Position numbers and translations under genes: made by a program
Notes under the pieces: generated by a model
Databases searched by the model: none
Told to the model about the DNA's origin: nothing
The model's input: the letters and a program-made list of their open reading frames with translations, nothing else
Part shown: piece by piece, positions 7,486-16,169 of the stretch
How positions within the stretch are numbered: the first letter of the stretch is position 1
How the letters are laid out: each line of letters starts with the position of its first letter
Source of the DNA: Lachnospiraceae bacterium UBA1766
GTDB taxonomy: Bacteria; Bacillota; Clostridia; Lachnospirales; Lachnospiraceae
DNA: 35,571 bases
NCBI GenBank assembly: GCA_002314715.1
Contig: DCGY01000076.1
Coordinates: 1 to 35,571 of the forward strand
Direction of reading: 5' to 3'

Positions 7486-10050
7486 ATGAAGCTTATTGAA
7501 AAAATTTTTGGTACGCACAGTGAAAGAGAATTAAAGAGAATCTATCCCATTGTGGATCGGATTGAAGCTTTGCGCCCCGCAATGATGGAACTTTCCGATG
7601 AGGAACTTCGTGAAAAAACAACAGAATTCAAGAAACGATTGGAGCAGGGGGAAACCCTGGATGACATTCTTCCCGAGGCTTTTGCGGTTGTAAGAGATGC
7701 TGCCCGCCGAGTATTAAATACAGAGCATTACCGTGTACAGTTAATCGGTGGTGTGATTCTTCATCAGGGACGTATTTCCGAGATGAGAACCGGTGAAGGT
7801 AAGACTCAGACCTGTTTGCTTCCTGCGTATTTGAATGCGTTGGAGGGAAAAGGTGTCCATGTCGTAACGGTCAACGACTATCTGGCAAAGCGTGATGCGG
7901 AGTGGATGGGACAGGTACATGAATTTTTGGGCCTGAAGGTAGGCGTGGTACTAAACTCCATGACTGCTGAGGAGCGTAAGGTTGCATATAGCTGTGATAT
8001 TACGTACGTAACCAATAATGAGCTTGGTTTCGATTACTTAAGAGACAATATGGTTATTTACAAGGAACAGCTGGTTTTGCGTGATCTCCATTATGCGATT
8101 ATCGATGAGGTGGACTCTGTATTAATCGATGAGGCCAGAACTCCTTTGATTACTTCCGGACAAAGCGGAAAGTCTACCGCATTATACGAAATGTGTGATG
8201 TTCTTGCCCGCCAGATGAAGCGTGGTGAGGATATGCAGGAATTGTCCAAGCTGGATGCACTTATGGGTATCGAGCAGGAGGAAACCGGTGACTTTATCGT
8301 AAATGAAAAAGATAAGCTGGTAAATCTGACGCAGGCCGGTGTGGAGAAGGTAGAGCGTTTCTTCCACATTGCAAATCTGGCAGATACCGAGAATTTGGAA
8401 ATTCAGCATAATGTTATTTTGGCACTTCGTGCCCATAACTTAATGTTCCGTGACCAGGATTATGTGGTAAAAGATAATCAGGTATTGATTGTTGATGAAT
8501 TTACCGGACGTATTATGCCCGGTCGTCGTTATTCCGATGGTTTGCACCAGGCGATTGAAGCAAAGGAACATGTAAAGGTTAAGAGAGAGAGCAAGACTCT
8601 GGCTTCCATTACCTTCCAGAACTTCTTTAATCTGTTCGAAAAGAAATGTGGTATGACCGGTACTGCATTGACCGAAGAAAATGAATTCCGTGAAATTTAC
8701 GGTATGGATGTAATCGAGGTGCCTACCAACAAACCGGTGGCCCGTATCGATCATCAGGATGCTGTATATAAAACTCGCGCAGAAAAATTAAATGCAATTT
8801 GTGATGCAGTGGAAGAAGCACACGAAAAGGGACAGCCTGTACTGGTAGGTACCATTACCATCGAAGCCAGTGAGGAATTGAGCCGTATGCTTAACAAGAG
8901 AGGCATTAAGCATAAGGTCCTGAATGCGAAATTCCATGAATTGGAGGCCGAAATCGTAGCAGATGCCGGTATTCACGGTGCAGTTACCATCGCTACCAAT
9001 ATGGCCGGTCGTGGTACAGATATTAAGCTGGACGAGGAAGCGCGTGCTGCCGGTGGTTTGAAGATTATTGGTACCGAGCGCCATGAATCCAGACGTATTG
9101 ATAATCAGCTTCGTGGTCGAAGCGGACGTCAGGGAGATCCCGGTGAGTCCAAGTTTTACATTTCTTTGCAGGATGAGTTGATGCGTTTGTTCGGTTCGGA
9201 GAGATTGATTACCATGTTTAATGCATTGGGTATTCCCGAAGGACAGGAAATTGAGCATAAGGCTTTGACCAACGCCATTGAATCCGCACAGAAGAAGATT
9301 GAAAACAACAACTTTGGTATTCGTAAGAGTTTGTTGGAATATGATGGTGTTATGAGTGAACAAAGAGAGATTATTTACGATGAGCGTCGCCGTGTACTAA
9401 ACGGTGAGAGCATGCGTGATGTAATCTACAAGATGATTACCGACATTACCGAGAATTGCGTGGATATTTGCATCAATGATGATTCCAGCAAGGAGGAATG
9501 GGATTACACCGAATTAAATACGCTTTTGCTTCCTACCATTCCGTTGGAACCCATTACATCCGAACGTGTTCCCAAGATGAAGAAGAGCAGCTTAAAGCAA
9601 CAGTTAAAGGAAGAGGCTGTAAAGCTTTACGAGTCTAAGGAGGCAGAGTTCCCGGAAGAGGAAACCATTCGTGAATTGGAGCGTGTCATTCTTTTGAAGG
9701 TAATTGACCGCAAGTGGATGGACCATATCGACGATATGGAACAGCTTAGACAGGGCGTTGGTTTGGCCGCATATGGACAAAAAGATCCTTTGGTAGAATA
9801 TAAGTCCAACGGTTATGAAATGTTTGATGAAATGACCCAGAATATTCGCGAGGAAACCGTTCGCGTATTGTTACACATTACTGTTGAGCAAAAGGTAGAA
9901 CGTGAACAGCAGGCACAGATTACCGGTACCAACAAGGATGATTCTTTGGCAAAAGCTCCTGTAAAAAGAGAAGCGACAAAGATTTATCCAAACGATCCTT
10001 GCCCTTGTAAGAGCGGTAAGAAATACAAGCAGTGTTGTGGTAGAAAGTAA
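7486..10050 (+). CDS. secA: Preprotein translocase subunit SecA
   Basis: Motor ATPase that drives preproteins through SecYEG at the membrane. From the ATG at 7486 it has 854 residues. Walker A GEGKT is near 103-107 and the DEVD box near 207-210. The ATMAGRGTDI and QLRGRSGRQGDPG segments of the second nucleotide-binding fold are present. The C-terminal SEC-C zinc motif CPCKSGKKYKQCCGRK is intact; it binds SecB or ribosomes in other bacteria. An in-frame ATG at 7456 would add ten residues. I prefer 7486 because MKLIEKIFGTHSERELK aligns with the usual SecA N-terminus, although neither ATG has a good Shine-Dalgarno site. Confidence 0.96.
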   Translation: MKLIEKIFGTHSERELKRIYPIVDRIEALRPAMMELSDEELREKTTEFKKRLEQGETLDDILPEAFAVVRDAARRVLNTEHYRVQLIGGVILHQGRISEMRTGEGKTQTCLLPAYLNALEGKGVHVVTVNDYLAKRDAEWMGQVHEFLGLKVGVVLNSMTAEERKVAYSCDITYVTNNELGFDYLRDNMVIYKEQLVLRDLHYAIIDEVDSVLIDEARTPLITSGQSGKSTALYEMCDVLARQMKRGEDMQELSKLDALMGIEQEETGDFIVNEKDKLVNLTQAGVEKVERFFHIANLADTENLEIQHNVILALRAHNLMFRDQDYVVKDNQVLIVDEFTGRIMPGRRYSDGLHQAIEAKEHVKVKRESKTLASITFQNFFNLFEKKCGMTGTALTEENEFREIYGMDVIEVPTNKPVARIDHQDAVYKTRAEKLNAICDAVEEAHEKGQPVLVGTITIEASEELSRMLNKRGIKHKVLNAKFHELEAEIVADAGIHGAVTIATNMAGRGTDIKLDEEARAAGGLKIIGTERHESRRIDNQLRGRSGRQGDPGESKFYISLQDELMRLFGSERLITMFNALGIPEGQEIEHKALTNAIESAQKKIENNNFGIRKSLLEYDGVMSEQREIIYDERRRVLNGESMRDVIYKMITDITENCVDICINDDSSKEEWDYTELNTLLLPTIPLEPITSERVPKMKKSSLKQQLKEEAVKLYESKEAEFPEEETIRELERVILLKVIDRKWMDHIDDMEQLRQGVGLAAYGQKDPLVEYKSNGYEMFDEMTQNIREETVRVLLHITVEQKVEREQQAQITGTNKDDSLAKAPVKREATKIYPNDPCPCKSGKKYKQCCGRK

Positions 10051-10056
10051 GACACA

Positions 10057-10092
10057 GGCACATGGATTCCCAGGAACCCATGTGCTTCTTAA
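10057..10092 (+). terminator. Terminator after secA
   Basis: GCACATGG (10058-10065) and CCATGTGC (10078-10085) form an eight-base-pair stem with a 12-base loop, followed by a short TTCTT tract. The U-run is poor, so readthrough into prfB is possible; no strong separate prfB promoter was identified. Confidence 0.6.
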
Positions 10093-10134
10093 AATGAATA
10101 ATGTGAAATTATTTTTTGAAAGAGGGTGATGTTT

Positions 10135-11260
10135 GTGGTTGAATTAGATCAGATGAAAGTCGAAATATTGACTTACGAAACTCCACTTACGGAAGTGAGG
10201 GATTCACTTTGACCTGGTAAATAAGGCAAAGCGAATCGAAGAGTTGGAGCGTGAAATGGAGGCTCCCAATTTTTGGGATGATCCGGACAAGTCCAACGCG
10301 AAAATGAAAGAACTGAAAAACATGAAGGACACCGTGGGAGAGTACAATAAACTGGCGACCCAGTTTGACGATATTCTCACACTGATAGAGATGGGTTACG
10401 AAGAAAATGACGAGTCCATGATTCCGGAAATTCGTGGGGAACTGGACGAGTTTATTGAGGAGTTTGAAGAGCTCCGTATCGGTACCCTGTTGTCCGGAGA
10501 ATATGACAAGAACAATGCGATTCTTAAGCTGAATGCAGGGGCCGGCGGTACGGAAAGTTGTGACTGGTGCAGCATGCTGTATCGTATGTACACCCGTTGG
10601 GCGGAACGCAAGAACTTTACCATTGATGTTCTGGACTATCTGGATGGAGATGAGGCCGGTATCAAATCGGTTACCTTCCAGGTTAACGGTCTGAATGCTT
10701 ACGGATATCTGAAATCAGAAAAGGGTGTGCATCGTTTGGTGCGTATTTCCCCCTTTAATGCCCAGGGAAAGCGCCAGACCTCTTTTGTATCTTTGGATGT
10801 TATGCCTGATATCGAAGAGGATTTGGATGTGGAAATCGATGAGAAGGATTTGCGTATTGATACCTATCGAAGCAGTGGTGCCGGTGGTCAGCATATCAAT
10901 AAAACATCCTCTGCAATTCGTATTACCCATATTCCTACCGGTACTGTGGTACAGTGTCAGAACGAGCGTAGCCAGTTCCAGAATAAGGATAAGGCAATGC
11001 AGATGTTGAAAGCGAAGTTGTACTTATTGAAGCTGGAAGCCAATGTGGAAAAGCTTTCCGACATTCGAGGAGAGGTAAAGGAAATCGGTTTTGGTAACCA
11101 GATTCGTTCGTATGTATTGCAACCCTACAAACTGGTAAAAGACCTTCGTACCGATGTGGAGAGCGCCAATGCGGATGCTGTACTGGATGGGGCTTTGGAT
11201 CCCTTTATCAATGGCTATTTAAAGTGGCTCAGCGTATCCAAGAACCCCACAGAAGAATAA
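10135..11260 (+). CDS. prfB: Peptide chain release factor 2, with programmed +1 frameshift
   Basis: Recognises UGA and UAA stop codons and releases the finished peptide. Reading begins at the GTG at 10135 (SD GAGGG, 10122-10126) and runs 25 codons to an in-frame TGA at 10210-10212. At CTT TGA C (10207-10213) the ribosome slips forward one base and continues to 11260, giving 374 residues. The 11 codons before the next start-like codon read DLVNKAKRIEE, which continues the RF2 family N-terminus. SPF (205-207), the codon-reading motif of RF2, and GGQ (250-252), the hydrolysis motif, match the E. coli numbering. The frameshift gives negative feedback: plentiful RF2 stops at the TGA. An ATG at 10129 is possible but sits almost on the SD. 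Confidence 0.95.
10195..10213 (+). promoter_or_regulatory. prfB +1 recoding site
   Basis: The slippery CTT followed by TGA C is the classic RF2 autoregulatory signal. An SD-like GAGGG lies upstream (10197-10201), five bases from the CTT; in E. coli the stretch AGGGGG is three bases away. GTGA and TCAC flank the SD-like bases and could form a four-base-pair hairpin with GGGAT in the loop. Confidence 0.92.
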
Positions 11261-11284
11261 AATGGAATAATTCAATACAAAAAG

Positions 11285-11338
11285 AAAAGCTACAGGCCCC
11301 AAAGATGCGAACATCTCTTATGGGTTTGTAGCTTTTTT
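11285..11338. terminator. Bidirectional terminator between prfB and the DUF975-like gene
   Basis: AAAAGCTACA (11285-11294) pairs with TGTAGCTTTT (11327-11336); an inner AGATG/CATCT stem adds to it. T-runs exist on both strands. The stop codon of the minus-strand gene (11337-11339) overlaps the T-run of the plus strand, so the two 3' ends are packed tightly. Confidence 0.88.
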
Positions 11339-12092
11339 AATCGTTCTTTTTCATGATTTCCAGGAAAAACAATGCTTTGGAAGTTTGGATATAAGGCATT
11401 ACCCACAAAATAGCAATGCCGAAGGTGGGAATGCACAAAAGTAACAGTGGAAGAAAGCTTAAATTCAGGCAAAACAGCTTCCACTTGTTTCCCTTCATAA
11501 CCTTTATGCTTAAGGAGAGGATGGACTTGGCGTCCTGTTCCGGATAGTCCAGTAAAAGGTAATAACATTGGGATAAACATAAAGTCAGGTAAAGATAAAT
11601 TACAAACAGAATTACCTGAATCGTAATCAATATTGTAAAGGTGGAATCGGTTAAGTCTTTCAGTGAGCGCAGGTACTGAATGATTTCTGTGGGAAGAAAG
11701 CAAATCAGACTTAAGAGTACCTGTACGGCTGCCAGCCGGATGGTACATTCGGCATTTTCGCGAAAACCGTAAAACAGGTTTCCGGGAAGATTTTGATTCC
11801 CACAGGCAGCGTTCAAAAAGAAAAGACACATACCTACCTGAAAAACTTCTATCAGCACCGAGAAAAACACCACCGGGATATAAGAAATCAGACTTATGGG
11901 CAAATTGGCCTGGGTAAGAGAAAAAATACGACACAGGGTAACTGCAAAATATTGATTTAATGCGCTGGAGGTATTGTTTACAAATAAAGTAATCAGACAC
12001 CAAAAAAGCAAGAGCATAATCGCATTGCCATACCTGCCGGTCATTTTCTCTTTTGCCATGTCCTTGAGTCCGGCAATTGAGAATGGTTTCAT
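11337..12092 (-). CDS. DUF975-like integral membrane protein
   Basis: A 251-residue membrane protein of unknown function. About five hydrophobic segments are visible (roughly 22-42, 64-95, 118-135, 148-172 and 205-230). The N-terminal pattern (a short amphipathic start, then a hydrophobic run) and the late LSFLPLLLLCIPTFGIAILW...PY segment resemble the DUF975 family. It is the last of three minus-strand genes; its ATG is 9 bases after the peptidase-like gene, whose stop codon overlaps the AGGAG used here. This supports cotranscription and coupled translation. No catalytic motif is seen. Confidence 0.6.
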   Translation of the reverse strand: MKPFSIAGLKDMAKEKMTGRYGNAIMLLLFWCLITLFVNNTSSALNQYFAVTLCRIFSLTQANLPISLISYIPVVFFSVLIEVFQVGMCLFFLNAACGNQNLPGNLFYGFRENAECTIRLAAVQVLLSLICFLPTEIIQYLRSLKDLTDSTFTILITIQVILFVIYLYLTLCLSQCYYLLLDYPEQDAKSILSLSIKVMKGNKWKLFCLNLSFLPLLLLCIPTFGIAILWVMPYIQTSKALFFLEIMKKND

Positions 12093-12101
12093 GGAAAACT
12101 C

Positions 12102-12575
12102 CTAAACTTTTGTGTCGGTGAACATACCGGCATACTTGGAATTATCAGCAGCTTTTAAATCCTTCTGATAGGGATTGTCTTCGTTGTAATACTTTATCTG
12201 GGTGGCAGTGGTACCACCGGAGACATAGGAGCGACCACATTCGGGACAGATAGAAGTATGAATGGAAACATTGGCGGAAATAACCTTGCCGTTTCCGTCG
12301 GCTGCTTTTTTATAAGCGTTGGAAACATGTTCCTGCTCATGAGCACGAACAGCAGAACCGGCCTGACCGGGAGAGAGATGAGAGGCACTTTTGAAGGAAA
12401 CCATTTCATCGGACCCATCCTGGTATTTACGATTTTTACAGGTTTGGCATTCTTCGCCGTTGGCCTTCACGGATTCGCCCATTGCATTGGTGCGGGCTCC
12501 GGGATAAGGGGCAGAAGTAGGACCGGAAGCTGTAGAAAAAGGATTGTTGGAATATGGTTGTAATCCACCTATCAT
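12102..12575 (-). CDS. Small putative zinc metallopeptidase (SprA-related type)
   Basis: A 157-residue soluble protein without a signal peptide. The strongest clue is RAHEQEHV near residues 82-89, an HExxH zinc-protease motif inside a context (SPGQAGSAVRAHEQEH) resembling SprA-related predicted metallopeptidases. Two Cys pairs flank it, CQTC near 43-46 and CPEC near 110-113, which could bind a structural metal. The N-terminus is rich in Gly, Pro, Ser and Asn and looks disordered. Its ATG overlaps the stop codon of the DUF4190-like gene (ATGA), and a DUF975-like membrane protein follows. Substrate and function are unknown; peptidase activity is inferred only from the motif. Confidence 0.6.
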   Translation of the reverse strand: MIGGLQPYSNNPFSTASGPTSAPYPGARTNAMGESVKANGEECQTCKNRKYQDGSDEMVSFKSASHLSPGQAGSAVRAHEQEHVSNAYKKAADGNGKVISANVSIHTSICPECGRSYVSGGTTATQIKYYNEDNPYQKDLKAADNSKYAGMFTDTKV

Positions 12576-12958
12576 TTTATAAGCACCTCCGAAAAATCAT
12601 AGCCGTAAACGCTTTTGTAGTACTCCACCAGTTCCTGCATTGCTGCAGGATCGTTTAACATGGGGAGTATATAGTTAACAGTAACAAAAACAGTGATTGT
12701 GATACCGAGGATAATTCCAACCAGACTCATGCACATGCCGGCAAAAGCGGGTGTGGACATGGGAACTCCTTTTCTACGATAGAGAAGGGCGAAAACAAGT
12801 CCCAGGCAACCGATGGAAATAGCAAATATACCGGTACAAAGAGCAAGCAGTGATAAAACACCGCAAATACATGCGGCAACTTCAAAGCCGTTTACCCGTT
12901 TGGCCGGTTGAGAATTCATTCGATTGTAGGTATCTTTTTCGTTTTCAAAATCATTCAT
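12572..12958 (-). CDS. DUF4190-like small membrane protein
   Basis: A 128-residue protein with a polar N-terminus of about 20 residues and then two or three hydrophobic segments (about 25-60 and 70-97). The pattern GFEVAACICGVLSLL...GCLGLVFALLYRRK is typical of DUF4190 membrane proteins. The C-terminal 30 residues are polar. It is the first gene of the minus-strand operon, with a GAGG site 8 bases before the ATG, and overlaps the next gene by four bases. Function unknown. Confidence 0.65.
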   Translation of the reverse strand: MNDFENEKDTYNRMNSQPAKRVNGFEVAACICGVLSLLALCTGIFAISIGCLGLVFALLYRRKGVPMSTPAFAGMCMSLVGIILGITITVFVTVNYILPMLNDPAAMQELVEYYKSVYGYDFSEVLIK

Positions 12959-12982
12959 GGAACGAACCTCGTTTCTTTGCCT

Positions 12983-13009
12983 ATTATATTACCATTGTTC
13001 CCGGTTTTA
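12983..13009 (-). promoter_or_regulatory. Possible promoter of the DUF4190/peptidase/DUF975 operon
   Basis: On the minus strand TATAAT or the overlapping TAATAT lies at 12983-12991 and a weak -35 TTGCGT about 17-20 bases upstream. The spacing for the better -10 is long, so this is tentative. The stretch is shared with the divergent tex promoter. Confidence 0.35.
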
Positions 13010-13023
13010 CGCAATAAAATAAC

Positions 13024-13053
13024 TTGAAAACCCTAGGTTTTTTTTAGTATAAT
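13024..13053 (+). promoter_or_regulatory. Promoter of tex
   Basis: TTGAAA (13024-13029) and a perfect TATAAT (13048-13053) separated by 18 bases. The start would be near 13060, about 40 bases before the ATG at 13099. Confidence 0.7.
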
Positions 13054-13098
13054 AAGTTTTGGGTATGGAGAGAAAATTCCATAGAAAGGCTGGATAAG

Positions 13099-15462
13099 AT
13101 GGATATTATTCTGAAAATCAAAGAAGAATTGAAAGTGGAAAAGTGGCAAGTGGAAGCCGCTGTAAAACTGATTGATGAGGGCAACACGATTCCCTTTATT
13201 TCCCGTTATCGAAAAGAGGTAACCGGGTCCTTAAACGATGAACAACTCCGCGATTTACATGAGAGATTGTTATATTTGAGAAATTTGGAAGAGAAAAAAG
13301 AACAGGTTCTGGGCAGCATTGAGGAGCAGGGAAAACTGACCGATGAATTGCGCGAAAAAATCCTTGCGGCTCAAACCCTGGTAGTGGTGGAGGATTTGTA
13401 TCGTCCTTACAGACCCAAGAGAAAAACCCGTGCAAGCATTGCGAAGGAAAAGGGCCTGGATGGTTTGGCAGAGTATATTTTGGCTCAGAATGCCACAGAG
13501 GAAGTGGCTGTGGAGGCACAGAAATATGTGTCTTCCGAAAAGGGCGTAGAAACTGCGGATGAGGCGATTGCAGGTGCAAAGGATATTATTGCGGAAGGTA
13601 TTTCCGATGAAGCAGACTATCGATTATATATTCGTAATGCCACCACAGAGGAGGGTACTGTATCTTCTACGGCCAAGGACGAGAAACAGGAGAGCGTATA
13701 TGAGATGTATTACGCATACCAGGAGCCAATCAAGAAAATTGTGGGACATCGTGTTCTGGCATTAAACCGTGGAGAAGCAGAAAAGATATTGACTGTTAAG
13801 GTCAATGCTCCTGTGGAGCGAATTATTCGTTATCTGGAGAAGATGCTAATTACCAAAGAGAACGCCTTTACCACGCCTCTTTTGAAGGAAGCAATTGCGG
13901 ACAGCTATGAGCGATTAATTGCACCTGCTATCGAAAGAGAAATTCGAAATGATTTGACAGAGAAGGCTGAGGACGGTGCGATTTCCGTATTCGGAAAGAA
14001 TCTGGAGCAGCTTTTATTGCAGCCCCCCATTGCAGGTAAGGTTGTGCTTGGATGGGACCCTGCATTTCGTACCGGTTGTAAGCTGGCCATTGTGGATGCT
14101 ACCGGAAAGGTTTTGGACACCAAGGTTATTTATCCTACCGCACCCCAGAATAAGGTAGAAGAGGCGAAGGCTGAGTTAAAGCGACTGATTAAGAAGTATC
14201 ATGTGGATTTGATTTCCGTAGGAAACGGTACGGCCTCCCGTGAATCGGAGCAGGTGATTGTAAGCTTGATTAAGGAATTGGATGCGCCCCTGCAGTATAT
14301 CATCGTAAATGAAGCCGGAGCTTCCGTCTATTCCGCCAGTAAGCTTGCGACCGAGGAATTCCCCAATTTCGATGTTGGACAGAGAAGTGCGGCTTCCATC
14401 GCAAGAAGATTGCAGGATCCTTTGGCTGAGCTTGTTAAGATTGATCCGAAGTCCATCGGTGTTGGTCAGTACCAGCACGATATGAATCAGAAGAAATTAA
14501 GCGATGCCTTAAACGGTGTGGTAGAGGACAGTGTTAATAAAGTAGGTGTGGATTTGAATACCGCATCGGTTTCTCTGTTGGAATACATTTCCGGTATCAA
14601 CAAGACCATTGCAAAAAATATAGTAGATTACCGTGAAGCAAATGGTCGATTTACCAACCGGAAACAGCTGTTAAAGGTAGCCAAGCTGGGTCCTAAGGCA
14701 TATGAGCAGTGTGCCGGTTTCATGCGCATTTTGGACGGAGACAATCCTTTGGATGCCACCAGTGTGCATCCGGAGTCTTACGAAGCCGCAGAGAAGCTTT
14801 TGGACAAGCTGGGACTTACCATGGATGATGTAAAGGAAATGCAGAAAAATGCAAAAGCCGCAAAGCCGGCAAAAACTCCGGCCACACCTGTGGCGAAGCC
14901 TGAGAAAAAGAAAGAAAAACAGGTACAGATTCGAAATACCAATACCGCCATGGGAAAAGCTTTGGCTCAGGCTATGGGCGGAGTTACTGTGGCTGCTGAA
15001 TCAAAGGCAGAAAAACCGGTGGTACAGACAGATGCAGGGAAGGAAGCTTCTGCTGTTTCCGGTTTGGAGAAACGTGTGACGGATAAGGCAAAGCTTGCAA
15101 AGGAACTGGGAATTGGTGAGATTACCCTGACCGACATTCTGAAAGAATTGGAAAAGCCGGCCAGAGATCCCCGTGATGACATGCCGAAGCCAATTCTTCG
15201 AAGCGACGTGCTGGATATGAAGGATCTGAAGCCCGGTATGATTTTAAAGGGTACCGTACGTAATGTAATTGATTTTGGTGTATTTGTGGATATCGGTGTT
15301 CACCAGGATGGTCTGGTACATATTTCCCAGATTACGGACAAGTTTATCAAGCATCCTATGGAAGCAGTCAGCGTTGGCGATATTGTGGAAGTACAGGTGC
15401 TTGCGGTGGAAGAGGCCAAGAAACGTATTAGCCTGACAATGAAAATTAAAGCGGTACAATAG
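13099..15462 (+). CDS. tex: Tex family S1 RNA-binding protein
   Basis: A 787-residue nucleic-acid-binding protein that in other bacteria affects transcription and stress or toxin-gene expression; its exact activity is unsettled. Domains in order: the helical Tex N-terminal region (1-300, with the typical FISRYRKEVTG near 33-43), a YqgF/RNase H-like fold from about 315 (VVLGWDPAFRTGCK), helix-hairpin-helix motifs near 494-545, and an S1 domain near 711-780 (LKGTVRNVIDFGVFVDIG). Residues about 584-660, between HhH and S1, are Lys/Ala/Pro-rich and probably unstructured, which makes it a little longer than most relatives. It is monocistronic, with its own promoter and terminator. Confidence 0.93.
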   Translation: MDIILKIKEELKVEKWQVEAAVKLIDEGNTIPFISRYRKEVTGSLNDEQLRDLHERLLYLRNLEEKKEQVLGSIEEQGKLTDELREKILAAQTLVVVEDLYRPYRPKRKTRASIAKEKGLDGLAEYILAQNATEEVAVEAQKYVSSEKGVETADEAIAGAKDIIAEGISDEADYRLYIRNATTEEGTVSSTAKDEKQESVYEMYYAYQEPIKKIVGHRVLALNRGEAEKILTVKVNAPVERIIRYLEKMLITKENAFTTPLLKEAIADSYERLIAPAIEREIRNDLTEKAEDGAISVFGKNLEQLLLQPPIAGKVVLGWDPAFRTGCKLAIVDATGKVLDTKVIYPTAPQNKVEEAKAELKRLIKKYHVDLISVGNGTASRESEQVIVSLIKELDAPLQYIIVNEAGASVYSASKLATEEFPNFDVGQRSAASIARRLQDPLAELVKIDPKSIGVGQYQHDMNQKKLSDALNGVVEDSVNKVGVDLNTASVSLLEYISGINKTIAKNIVDYREANGRFTNRKQLLKVAKLGPKAYEQCAGFMRILDGDNPLDATSVHPESYEAAEKLLDKLGLTMDDVKEMQKNAKAAKPAKTPATPVAKPEKKKEKQVQIRNTNTAMGKALAQAMGGVTVAAESKAEKPVVQTDAGKEASAVSGLEKRVTDKAKLAKELGIGEITLTDILKELEKPARDPRDDMPKPILRSDVLDMKDLKPGMILKGTVRNVIDFGVFVDIGVHQDGLVHISQITDKFIKHPMEAVSVGDIVEVQVLAVEEAKKRISLTMKIKAVQ

Positions 15463-15501
15463 AAAATCTGGTTTGTTTTGAATAAGAAATAATAACGGTT
15501 T

Positions 15502-15536
15502 GGGACCTGCGGAGATGCTCTGCAGGCCCTTTTTGT
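15502..15536 (+). terminator. Terminator after tex
   Basis: GGG, a bulged A, then CCTGCGGAG pairs with CTCTGCAGGCCC around an ATG loop; TTTTTG follows. A strong intrinsic terminator. Confidence 0.88.
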
Positions 15537-15560
15537 TATGGTTAATTGTTGTGAAACAAT

Positions 15561-15583
15561 ATAAATTTATCGAAAAACAATAA
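15561..15583 (+). promoter_or_regulatory. Candidate operator of the DUF2975/YozG-like operon
   Basis: Two overlapping dyads lie just upstream of the -35: the palindrome ATAAATTTAT (15561-15570) and the near-inverted repeat TTATCG, AAAAA, CAATAA (15567-15583, one mismatch). The second gene of the operon is a small Cro/CI-type repressor, so autoregulation through this site is a reasonable inference, not shown. Confidence 0.4.
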
Positions 15584-15590
15584 AATTATA

Positions 15591-15619
15591 TTGACAAACG
15601 AAAATGCCATGCATATAAT
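15591..15619 (+). promoter_or_regulatory. Perfect-consensus promoter of the DUF2975 operon
   Basis: TTGACA (15591-15596) and TATAAT (15614-15619), both perfect, with a 17-base spacer. The start would be near 15626, giving a leader of about 60 bases. Confidence 0.85.
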
Positions 15620-15687
15620 GAGACCATAAAGAGGATAATATTACCAATTGGATACTTCAAACGCGTTGGAAAGAAAAGAGGAGCTTT

Positions 15688-16149
15688 ATGGATCAGGAAA
15701 AGAAAACATACTTATTAACCAAGGCCGTAAAAATCATGCTGGATACAATGTTCTTCGGAGGAATATTGGTTACCGCTACCTTGACCTTATCGATTAAGTG
15801 GATTGGGAGCTTCTATGAACCGGTTTCGCTGCACTATGAGGAAACCGTGATTATCTATACGGTATTGGGCGTGGCCGCTGTTGTTTTGATTAATGAACTG
15901 CGCAAAATTTTCAAAACGGTCCTAAATCAAAACTGCTTTGTAATGGAAAATGTAAACAGCCTGAAGAAAATGGGCAATTGGAGTTTTTTTATAGCCGGTA
16001 TGTCAGCGGTCAGAAGTATTGTTTATATGACCATTGCCATGTTAGTGGTGATTTTGGTATTTGTGATTGCCGGTCTTTTTTCCAAGGTGCTGGCTATGGT
16101 TTTTGAGCAGGCCATTACCTACAAAGAAGAAAACGATTTGACGATTTAA
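15688..16149 (+). CDS. DUF2975 membrane protein
   Basis: A 153-residue protein with four predicted membrane segments (about 17-38, 52-70, 95-113 and 116-138) and the C-terminal ENDLTI typical of DUF2975. Function unknown; the family is usually encoded beside a small YozG-type regulator, as here. A GAGGAG site precedes the ATG. The regulator follows after 20 bases. Confidence 0.85.
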   Translation: MDQEKKTYLLTKAVKIMLDTMFFGGILVTATLTLSIKWIGSFYEPVSLHYEETVIIYTVLGVAAVVLINELRKIFKTVLNQNCFVMENVNSLKKMGNWSFFIAGMSAVRSIVYMTIAMLVVILVFVIAGLFSKVLAMVFEQAITYKEENDLTI

Positions 16150-16169
16150 TCGGGAAGGGACGTGCGCGA

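Noticed and set aside
8788..9363. Open frame of 191 codons on the minus strand inside secA
   Set aside because: Shadow of the highly conserved secA; no start site or family resemblance.
10129..10212. In-frame TGA near the start of prfB read as a broken gene
   Set aside because: CTT TGA C with an upstream SD-like stretch is the well-known RF2 recoding signal, and the +1 frame continues a complete RF2.
12258..12563. Open frame of 101 codons on the plus strand opposite the peptidase-like gene
   Set aside because: It is antisense to a gene with an HExxH motif and paired CxxC sites that fits a tight operon; the plus frame has no start site.
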